From Ovoidimarina sp050299695 (GTDB taxonomy: Bacteria > Pseudomonadota > Alphaproteobacteria > Rhodobacterales > Rhodobacteraceae), in the NCBI GenBank assembly GCA_050299695.1, contig JBNKWI010000103.1:1-11639 (forward strand): a DNA stretch of 11,639 nucleotides. The letters are read 5' to 3'. A program made the position numbers and the translations under genes. The notes below the pieces were generated by a model. It made no database searches. It was not told where the DNA came from and saw nothing but the letters and a program-made list of their open reading frames with translations. Positions 1-5,390 of the stretch are shown one piece after another (positions within the stretch are counted from its first letter, which is position 1; the number at the start of each line of letters is the position of its first letter).

Positions 1-542
1 AATGCCGTCTTCGGCCCGCCTTCCTCGCCGAAACGCAGCGTCGTCGGGATCGGCCCGCCTTCCTCGCCGAGCGCCAGCGTGGTCGGCACCGGTCCGCCTT
101 CCTCGCCGAGCGCCAGCGTCGTCGGCACCGGTCCGCCCTCTTCACCGAGCGCCAGTGTCGTCGGCGTCTCCTCGCCCACCGCGAAGGTGGTGAAGGCGGG
201 GCCGGCGATCCGTCCGGCCGAGGCCTGGAGCACGTGCTGCAGAAGCTGCGTAACGCTGTTGGTCCGCGCATCGACCTTCACGCCGACGAGCCGCGCCACA
301 TCCTTCTTCAGCATGAAGGAGGCCATCACGCCGGTCAGCACCTGGGGCACGATCCCGTCGGGCGGCTCGCCCACCAGTTCGAGGTCGAAGATCCCGTCGG
401 CCGAGAGCGTCTTTTCGAGCGGGTTGAGCCGGACATTGGTCCATCCGGGCGTTGTGGCCGTACCCTGCACCGTGATGACGGCCTGCGGCGGGTCGCTTTC
501 GGCGATCTGGATCTCGACGGAGTCCACTTGGAAGATACGCAT
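1..542 (-). CDS. Graspetide (plesiocin-type) multi-core precursor-like protein, 3' end cut by window edge
   Basis: Reading from ATG at 542-540 gives 180 codons with no stop before the window edge. The start is backed by AAAAGGAA (557-550, minus) with GGA 9 nt before the ATG. Residues 1 to about 115 form a cysteine-free, predicted globular domain beginning MRIFQVDSVEIQIAESDPPQ, with a TPGWTN stretch near 31-36. Residues 118-125 (TTFAVGEE), 128-135, 141-148, 154-161 (TTLALGEE three times) and 167-174 (TTLRFGEE) each fit TTxxxxEE, separated by GGPVP-type linkers. In plesiocin, the founding group 2 graspetide, TTxxxxEE is the core motif: an ATP-grasp ligase joins two Thr hydroxyls to two Glu carboxylates per repeat. 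I infer a multi-core graspetide precursor. The large N-terminal domain is unlike a typical short leader and could be a carrier or a functional protein. No ligase or exporter is visible; they could lie downstream, off the left edge. Without a ligase this could also be an unmodified repeat protein. Confidence 0.75.
   Translation of the reverse strand, partial: MRIFQVDSVEIQIAESDPPQAVITVQGTATTPGWTNVRLNPLEKTLSADGIFDLELVGEPPDGIVPQVLTGVMASFMLKKDVARLVGVKVDARTNSVTQLLQHVLQASAGRIAGPAFTTFAVGEETPTTLALGEEGGPVPTTLALGEEGGPVPTTLALGEEGGPIPTTLRFGEEGGPKTA
21..191 (-). repeat. Tandem 39-bp coding repeat (TTxxxxEE core units)
   Basis: Five TTxxxxEE-encoding units run on the minus strand with first bases at 191, 161, 122, 83 and 44. 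The last four are spaced exactly 39 nt (13 codons); the first is 30 nt (10 codons) from the second. The first two full-length units (161-123 and 122-84) differ at four bases, all synonymous. The second and third differ at four bases, including GTG (Val) to ATC (Ile) in the linker. Unit four changes Ala-Leu to Arg-Phe inside the loop but keeps TT, G and EE. After it comes K-T-A, so another diverged unit or the C-terminal end may follow off the window. Confidence 0.9.
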
Positions 543-737
543 GGGTTCAATTCCTTTTCCAAAAAGGGCATCGCGTAAAAATGTGTCGGGCCGGGAAAAT
601 CTGGTCCGGCACCTTGCGATCATAGCACGAGTCGGCCAACAAAATCAGCACATCCTGGTGTCACGATGTCGTGGCTGATTGCCCCGCGAGAGCCAGCCGT
701 AGTAGGTTTGCAGCCCCGGAACCGAAGGATTCGCCTG
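543..737. promoter_or_regulatory. Divergent intergenic region between the precursor gene and nrdJ
   Basis: This 195-bp gap must hold promoters for both divergent genes. On the minus strand TATGAT (624-619) is a good -10 candidate for the precursor gene, but no convincing -35 lies at the right distance. An imperfect dyad spans 643-680: AATCAGC (643-649) pairs with GCTGATT (674-680), and ACATC (650-654) with GATGT (665-669), leaving a 4-nt bulge. It could be an operator or an RNA hairpin near the nrdJ 5' end. I saw no tandem NrdR box and no cobalamin riboswitch core. The nrdJ Shine-Dalgarno sequence GAAGGA is at 724-729. Confidence 0.4.
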
Positions 738-3287
738 ATGACCCGCTTCTTCGCGCCCGTCGCCGAGCAGATCTGGGACATGAAATACCGCCTCAAGGCG
801 GCGGATGGCACGCCCATCGACGCCACGGTCGAGGACACCTGGCGCCGGATCGCGCGCGCGCTCGCGGCCGGCGAAAAGGACCCCGCGGCCTGGGAGGAGA
901 CCTTCTACGAGGCGCTGGAGGATTTCCGCTACCTGCCCGCCGGCCGGATCGTCGCGGGCGCCGGCACCGCGCGCACGGTCACGCTCTTCAACTGCTTCGT
1001 CATGGGCACCGTCGACGACTCGATGGACGGCATCTTCCAGGCCCTGAAGGAAGCCGCGCTGACCATGCAGCAGGGCGGCGGTATCGGCTACGATTTCTCC
1101 ACGATCCGGCCGAAGGGCGCCGCCGTCTCGGGCGTCGCCGCCGACGCCTCGGGCCCGCTCTCCTTCATGGATGTCTGGGATGCGATGTGCCGCACGATCA
1201 TGTCCGCCGGCTCCCGCCGCGGCGCGATGATGGCGACCATGCGCTGCGACCACCCGGACATCGAGGATTTCATCGCCGCCAAGTCCGACCCGGCGCGGCT
1301 GCGCAATTTCAACGTCTCGGTCCTGGTGACCGACCCGTTCATGGAAGCGGTCAAGGCCGACGCGCCCTGGGAGCTGAGCTTCGGCGGCACGGTCTACCGC
1401 ACTCTTCCCGCGCGCGACCTGTGGAACCGGATCATGCGCGCCACCTACGATTACGCCGAACCGGGCGTGATCTTCATCGACCGCATCAACGTGATGAACA
1501 ACCTCGCCTATGCCGAGACCATCGCGGCCACCAATCCCTGCGGCGAGCAGCCGCTGCCGCCCTACGGCGCCTGCCTCCTCGGCTCGATCAACCTCGCGCG
1601 TCTGGTGCGCGACCCGTTCGAACCCGACGCCGCCATCGCGCCGGCGGAACTCGACGGGCTTGTCCAGACCGCGATCCGGATGATGGACAACGTTGTCGAC
1701 GCCTCGAACTTCCCGCTGCCCCAGCAGGCCGAGGAGGCGCGGCAGAAGCGGCGGATCGGGCTCGGCGTGACCGGGCTCGCCGATGCGCTCCTGATGGTCG
1801 GGCTGCGCTACGGCTCGGAGGAAGCGGCGGCGCAGACCGAGGCGTGGATGCATGCCGTCGCCCGGGCCGCCTATCTGGCGAGCGTCGATCTCGCCAAGGA
1901 AAAGGGTGCCTTTCCCTTGTTCGACGCGAGGAAATACCTCGCCTCCGGCGCGCTGGCGCAGATGGACGAGGACGTGCGCCAGGCGATCCGCAAGCACGGC
2001 ATCCGCAACGCGCTCCTCACCTCCATCGCGCCCACAGGCACGATCAGCCTCTACGCGGGCAACGTCTCCTCTGGCATCGAGCCGGTCTTCGCCTATGCCT
2101 ATACCCGCAAGGTGCTGCAGAAGGACGGCTCGCGCACTGAGGAAGAGGTGGTCGACTACGCGGTCCAGCTCTGGCGCGAACTGAAGGGCGACAGGCCCTT
2201 GCCGGCACATTTCGTCGATGCCCAGAGGCTCGCCCCGGCCGAGCATGTCCGCATGCAGGCGGCGGCGCAGAAATGGGTGGATTCGTCGATCTCGAAGACC
2301 ATCAACTGTCCGCCCGATATCGGTTTCGACGCCTTCAAGGACGTCTATCTCCAGGCCTGGGAGACGGGCTGCAAGGGCTGCACAACCTACCGTCCCAACG
2401 CGGTCACCGGCTCGGTCCTGGCGGTCGCCGAGGCGCCGGCGGAGGAGGGGCCGAAGACCTCCATCGCGGCGCGGATCGAGGCGGCGGCGAAAGTGGCGGG
2501 CGTCGACGACATTCCCGAACTCGCGGAACGCACCGGGGTCGACCCCGACCGGATCGCCTCCTGGGACGACGGCCACAAGCCGACCAACCGCGACGCCCGC
2601 GCAGTAGCGGAGGCGTTGGGCGTCACCTCGCGCTGGCTGCTGTTCGGCGAGGGCGACGGCCCCTCCCTTCTTCTTGGAAAAAATACTCACGACGCGACAC
2701 AGGCCGCCCCCGAGGTGGTCTCGGAACGCGAGGACGTACCCGCCACCCCCCATGGCGACGTGGTCTATATCGCCGAACCGCTCGACCGGCCGCAGGAGCT
2801 GGAAGGGGCAACCTACAAACTGAAATGGCCGGATTCGAACCACGCGATCTACATCACGCTCAACGATATCGTCGTGGGCGGGCATCGTCGGCCGTTCGAA
2901 ATCTTCATCAATTCCAAGAACATGGAGCACTACGCCTGGACCGTGGCGCTGACCCGGATGATCTCCGCGGTGTTCCGGCGCGGCGGTGACGTTTCCTTCG
3001 TGGTCGAGGAGCTGAAGGCGGTGTTCGACCCGCGTGGCGGCGCCTGGATGAATGGCAAATACGTGCCCTCGATCCTCGCCGCCATCGGCGGGGTGATCGA
3101 GAAACACCTGATCGCCATCGGCTTCCTCGAAGGCGAGGGGCTCGGCCTCAAGTCCGATCCGCAGGCGCAGGTGGTGAACCTGGGCGGCGGGCGCGGCGCC
3201 GCCTGCCCGGCCTGCGGTCAGTTCGGAATGCGGATGGTCGAGGGCTGCATGACCTGCCCGAATTGCGGCCATTCGAAATGCGGCTGA
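738..3287 (+). CDS. nrdJ: Adenosylcobalamin-dependent (class II) ribonucleotide reductase with an HTH insert
   Basis: The 849-residue product reduces ribonucleotides to deoxyribonucleotides in the cytoplasm by B12 radical chemistry. ATG 738 is chosen because GAAGGA sits 8 nt upstream and MTRFFAPVAEQIWDMKYR looks like the family N-terminus; an in-frame ATG at 666 would add 24 unconvincing residues. Visible landmarks: redox Cys86 (LFNC), the active-site loop NPCGEQPLPPYGAC with Asn266, Cys268 (thiyl radical), Glu270 and partner Cys279, then GGGIGYDF, the SIAPTGTIS loop, CPPDIG and a C-terminal CxxC/CxxCxxC cluster (Cys823, 826, 837, 840, 843, plus 848). No N-terminal ATP-cone is apparent. Residues about 573-641 look like an XRE/lambda-repressor HTH (ELAERTGVDPDRIASW ... 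AVAEALGVTSRWLL), inserted before the C-terminal region. The usual alphaproteobacterial short form is, from memory, near 750 residues, so this one is about 100 longer. The identity is firm; what the insert does is unknown. Confidence 0.96.
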   Translation: MTRFFAPVAEQIWDMKYRLKAADGTPIDATVEDTWRRIARALAAGEKDPAAWEETFYEALEDFRYLPAGRIVAGAGTARTVTLFNCFVMGTVDDSMDGIFQALKEAALTMQQGGGIGYDFSTIRPKGAAVSGVAADASGPLSFMDVWDAMCRTIMSAGSRRGAMMATMRCDHPDIEDFIAAKSDPARLRNFNVSVLVTDPFMEAVKADAPWELSFGGTVYRTLPARDLWNRIMRATYDYAEPGVIFIDRINVMNNLAYAETIAATNPCGEQPLPPYGACLLGSINLARLVRDPFEPDAAIAPAELDGLVQTAIRMMDNVVDASNFPLPQQAEEARQKRRIGLGVTGLADALLMVGLRYGSEEAAAQTEAWMHAVARAAYLASVDLAKEKGAFPLFDARKYLASGALAQMDEDVRQAIRKHGIRNALLTSIAPTGTISLYAGNVSSGIEPVFAYAYTRKVLQKDGSRTEEEVVDYAVQLWRELKGDRPLPAHFVDAQRLAPAEHVRMQAAAQKWVDSSISKTINCPPDIGFDAFKDVYLQAWETGCKGCTTYRPNAVTGSVLAVAEAPAEEGPKTSIAARIEAAAKVAGVDDIPELAERTGVDPDRIASWDDGHKPTNRDARAVAEALGVTSRWLLFGEGDGPSLLLGKNTHDATQAAPEVVSEREDVPATPHGDVVYIAEPLDRPQELEGATYKLKWPDSNHAIYITLNDIVVGGHRRPFEIFINSKNMEHYAWTVALTRMISAVFRRGGDVSFVVEELKAVFDPRGGAWMNGKYVPSILAAIGGVIEKHLIAIGFLEGEGLGLKSDPQAQVVNLGGGRGAACPACGQFGMRMVEGCMTCPNCGHSKCG
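2454..2654 (+). other. XRE-like helix-turn-helix segment inside NrdJ
   Basis: NrdJ residues about 573-639 (KTSIAARIEAAAKVAG ... LLFGEG) follow the standard layout of an XRE-family DNA-binding domain: a first helix, the LAERTGVDPDRIASW helix-turn-helix pair, a variable turn (DDGHKPTNRD), a fourth helix (ARAVAEALGV) and the common closing W-L-L-F-G-E-G. It lies after the catalytic barrel (ending near TYRPNAVTGSVL) and before the C-terminal region with the cysteine cluster. The similarity is read by eye only. Confidence 0.65.
2665..2690 (+). repeat. Possible interspersed repeat embedded in frame in nrdJ
   Basis: An AT-rich patch (CCCTTCTTCTTGG followed by AAAAAATACTC) interrupts otherwise GC-rich coding sequence and encodes SLLLGKNTH. 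On the opposite strand it reads GAGTATTTTTTCC then AAGAAGAAGGG. From memory, sequences of the form GAGTATTTTTxxxxAAGAAGAAG are frequent between genes in Rhodobacteraceae genomes, so this may be a copy captured inside the gene next to the HTH insert. This rests on recollection, not a search. Confidence 0.35.
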
Positions 3288-3326
3288 ACCAACCCGAGTC
3301 TTCGCCGCAACGCCGCGAGGGGCGTC

Positions 3327-3377
3327 GTTAACAAAGGTTAACAAAGGGGATTCCCCGGACGTTAACTATTTGTTAAC
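3327..3377. promoter_or_regulatory. Cluster of four GTTAAC sites with a CtrA-like box
   Basis: Four GTTAAC hexamers occur within 51 bp at 3327, 3337, 3361 and 3372. The first two form a 10-bp tandem (GTTAACAAAG twice). The last two give TTAAC-TATTT-GTTAA (3362-3376), an exact match to the alphaproteobacterial CtrA recognition form TTAA-N7-TTAA. Between them lies a 5-bp dyad GGGGA-T-TCCCC (3346-3356). The cluster ends about 50 bp before the Hint-protein start, where an operator would be expected, which makes CtrA control of that gene plausible. It also lies just downstream of nrdJ, but that position is less meaningful for regulation. Confidence 0.6.
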
Positions 3378-3429
3378 GATTTGCCCAATCACAAGAAAAA
3401 GAACACCAATAGCGGCGGGTAGGCAGGCA

Positions 3430-4497
3430 ATGCGGGCGGGGCATCTCGGCACGTATGTGATTTCATGGTCTCAGACCGAGATCGACGGGCTGCGCGGCGG
3501 CCCGGTGGCCGCCATCGAGGACGGTGCGGTCTGGCGCTGGACCGGGACGGCGATCCGCGTCGACCGGCCCGATGACGTGCTGTCGCTCGGGGCGCCCGAG
3601 GGGAAGGCGGAACTCCAGGCCCGTGCCGGCGCGGTGATCCGCCGCCTCTTCGGTCCGGCGCTGCCGCCCGGGCGGGCGCAGATCGGCGAGGATTTCTCCG
3701 ATCCGCTCCTGTCGAACGCGTTCGAACTGACCGACGGTACCGCCTCCTGGACCGCCACGCTCGTGGAGGTGCCCGAGGTGGCGCGGCCGCTCCTGATGTT
3801 CGTCGGCCGGATGCCGCCCGCGGATCGCGATCTCTGGGTCGCCCGCGGGTTCCGCTCCGCCGGCCTTCTGAACCGGATCGCCGAGGCGCCCACCGGGGTG
3901 ATCTGCTTCACCCGCGGCACGCTCCTGCGGACGCCGGCGGGCGATGTCCCGGTCGAGGCGCTTGCCGAGGGCGACCGGATCGAGACACGAGATTGCGGTG
4001 CGCAGGAGATCGTCTGGATCGGCCGCCGCGAAATGTCGGGCGCGCGTCTCTACGCGATGCCCGAATTGAGGCCCGTTCGGATCCGTTCCGGCTCCCTCGG
4101 CGGACGGAATCCGAACGGGGACCTCATTGTTTCCCCGCGCCACAAGGTCCTGGTGCGCGGCGACGTCGCCCGCGCGCTGTTCAACGAGGCGGAAGTGCTG
4201 GTCGCCGCCGAAGATCTCGTGAACGGGCGCAGCATCGCGCGCGACTATTCGCTGCGCTCGGTGGAATACATCCATCTGCTCCTGCCCCGGCATCACGTGG
4301 TCTGGGCGAATGGCGTGGAAACCGAGAGCTTTCACCCGGCCTCGACCGATCTCGCCACCGTCGAGCCCGCTCAGCGCGCCCGTCTCGCGGCGATCGTCCC
4401 GGGGATCGAGGCCAACCCCTTCTCCTACGGCGACCCGGCCCGGCGCGAGCTCAACCGCTCCGAAGCCGCGATCCTCCGGCACGAACGCGCCCATTGA
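3430..4497 (+). CDS. Hint-domain (Hint_2, hedgehog/intein-like) protein
   Basis: The 355-residue product has an uncharacterised N-terminal region (about 1-150, with GTYVISWSQTEIDGL near the start) and a C-terminal Hint-fold region. The Hint region opens with VICFTRGTLLRT, where Cys159 is the expected splice/cleavage nucleophile, continues through VEALAEGDRIETRD, has SPRHKVLV with His238 in the block that usually holds the catalytic His, and closes with VEYIHLLLPRHHVVWANGVETESFHP. The terminal HN plus nucleophile of true inteins is absent, so at most N-terminal autoproteolysis is expected; whether that happens is unknown. Such proteins are common in Rhodobacteraceae, often as domains on secreted or structural proteins. 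No signal peptide is evident. ATG 3430 is preferred over an in-frame TTG at 3370, which would start inside the CtrA-like box. Its Shine-Dalgarno is poor. Confidence 0.85.
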   Translation: MRAGHLGTYVISWSQTEIDGLRGGPVAAIEDGAVWRWTGTAIRVDRPDDVLSLGAPEGKAELQARAGAVIRRLFGPALPPGRAQIGEDFSDPLLSNAFELTDGTASWTATLVEVPEVARPLLMFVGRMPPADRDLWVARGFRSAGLLNRIAEAPTGVICFTRGTLLRTPAGDVPVEALAEGDRIETRDCGAQEIVWIGRREMSGARLYAMPELRPVRIRSGSLGGRNPNGDLIVSPRHKVLVRGDVARALFNEAEVLVAAEDLVNGRSIARDYSLRSVEYIHLLLPRHHVVWANGVETESFHPASTDLATVEPAQRARLAAIVPGIEANPFSYGDPARRELNRSEAAILRHERAH

Positions 4498-4521
4498 CTC
4501 GCGCGGATCAGGCCTTATAAG
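4494..4521 (+). promoter_or_regulatory. Sigma70-like promoter for rpsD
   Basis: TTGACT (4494-4499) and TATAAG (4516-4521) are separated by 16 bp, close to the housekeeping consensus. The -35 overlaps the TGA stop of the upstream Hint gene. Transcription from here would give rpsD a 5' leader of roughly 180 nt. Confidence 0.7.
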
Positions 4522-4529
4522 CGCGCCTT

Positions 4530-4641
4530 CATTGGTGTTGGTGGCCCCCGCAAGGGGATCCCTGTCAGGGCCTCGGCCCAGAGGACAACGCCCTTCATAT
4601 TGCGCGGTCCGACCGTAGCGACGTTTCCACGGGGCGCCCGA
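4530..4641 (+). promoter_or_regulatory. Structured 5' leader of rpsD
   Basis: The leader carries short hairpins in a row: CCCC-GCAA-GGGG (4546-4557, a GNRA tetraloop), CCCT-GTC-AGGG (4560-4570), and CCTC/GAGG (4571-4574 with 4581-4584). Primary ribosomal proteins such as S4 control their own mRNAs through structured leaders in other bacteria, so this may be an autoregulatory RNA. That role is inference; no known riboswitch class was recognised. Confidence 0.4.
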
Positions 4642-4685
4642 GCGCAGCCCGAAAAGTGGGAACCGGTTTTCGGACAAGGCTGCGC
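4642..4685. repeat. Palindromic interspersed repeat in the rpsD leader
   Basis: Outer arms GCGCAGCC (4642-4649) and GGCTGCGC (4678-4685) enclose inner arms CCGAAAA (4649-4655) and TTTTCGG (4667-4673). The core CCGAAAAGTGGGAACCGG followed by TTTTCGG is a palindromic element I remember as highly repeated in Rhizobiales and related alphaproteobacteria. It ends 10 nt before the rpsD Shine-Dalgarno sequence, so it will form a stable stem in the mRNA leader. Confidence 0.65.
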
Positions 4686-4709
4686 GAGCACAAGAGAAGG
4701 AGACCAGCG

Positions 4710-5330
4710 GTGACGAAACGCACCTCTGCCAAGTACAAGATCGACCGCCGGATGGGCGAGAACATCTGGGGCCGTCCGAAATCCCCGGTCAACCGCCGCG
4801 AATACGGCCCCGGCCAGCACGGCCAGCGCCGCAAGGGCAAGCTCTCGGATTTCGGCATCCAGCTCCGCGCCAAGCAGAAGCTCAAGGGTTATTACGGCGA
4901 CCTGACCGAGAAGCAGTTCAAGCGGATCTACGCGGAAGCTGCCCGGGTCAAGGGCGACACCGGCGAGAACCTGGTGGGCCTCCTGGAGCGCCGGCTCGAC
5001 GCGGTGGTCTACCGCGCGAAATTCGTGCCGACCATGTTCGCCGCGCGCCAGTTCGTGAACCATGGCCATGTCAAGGTGAACGGCAAGCGGGTCAACATCC
5101 CCTCCTACCGCGTCAAGGAAGGCGACGTGATCGAGGTGCGCGACAAGTCGAAGCAGCTCGCCACGGTGCTGGAAGCGGTCGGGCTCGCCGAGCGCGATGT
5201 GCCCGACTACATCGAGGCGGATCACTCCAAGATGGTCGCGACCTTCGTGCGCCAGCCGGCGCTGGGCGACGTGCCCTACCCGGTGATGATGGAGCCGAAC
5301 CTCGTCGTGGAATACTACGCGAAGAACTGA
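4710..5330 (+). CDS. rpsD: 30S ribosomal protein S4
   Basis: A primary-binding protein of the small ribosomal subunit that nucleates assembly on the 5' domain of 16S rRNA and contributes to decoding fidelity. The 206-residue product (VTKRTSAKYKIDRRMGENIW ...) is full length for the family. It shows the N-terminal S4 domain (GPGQHGQRRKGKLSDFG) and the S4 RNA-binding domain around 90-155 (LLERRLDAVVYRAKF ... ARQFVNHGHVKVNGKRVN ... VKEGDVIEVRDKS), and ends EPNLVVEYYAKN as in other alphaproteobacteria. GTG 4710 is the start because AAGGAG (4696-4701) lies 8 nt upstream and it gives the standard N-terminus; the frame stays open to GTG 4656 only because of the repeat in the leader. It appears monocistronic, with its own promoter and terminator. 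Confidence 0.98.
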   Translation: MTKRTSAKYKIDRRMGENIWGRPKSPVNRREYGPGQHGQRRKGKLSDFGIQLRAKQKLKGYYGDLTEKQFKRIYAEAARVKGDTGENLVGLLERRLDAVVYRAKFVPTMFAARQFVNHGHVKVNGKRVNIPSYRVKEGDVIEVRDKSKQLATVLEAVGLAERDVPDYIEADHSKMVATFVRQPALGDVPYPVMMEPNLVVEYYAKN

Positions 5331-5355
5331 GCCCTTCCGGACTTACCCGAATTCG

Positions 5356-5382
5356 AAGGCCGCGCCCTCCGCGCGGCCTTTT
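5356..5382 (+). terminator. Rho-independent terminator of rpsD
   Basis: A 7-bp GC stem, GGCCGCG (5358-5364) with CGCGGCC (5372-5378), extended by AA/TT, has a 7-nt loop and is followed by TTTT (5379-5382). It starts 25 nt after the rpsD stop and lies between convergent genes. On the minus strand it is preceded by AAAA but followed by few Ts, so it mainly serves rpsD. Confidence 0.85.
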
Positions 5383-5390
5383 CCTTTGGG

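Noticed and set aside
1..193. A CRISPR array or other direct-repeat DNA element at the left edge
   Set aside because: The 39-bp units are contiguous with no unique spacers, keep a single reading frame, and vary silently, so they are coding repeats.
543..737. Cobalamin riboswitch upstream of the B12-dependent reductase
   Set aside because: The gap is short for one, and I could not find the conserved core (GCCACTG-type) segments.
666..737. nrdJ starting at ATG 666
   Set aside because: The 24 extra residues do not look like the family N-terminus, and ATG 738 has a well-placed GAAGGA.
645..3344. Very long minus-strand open frame antisense to nrdJ (about 900 codons)
   Set aside because: It is the mirror of a strongly conserved GC-rich gene; its product is low-complexity (rich in R, G, H, D) and matches no family I recognise.
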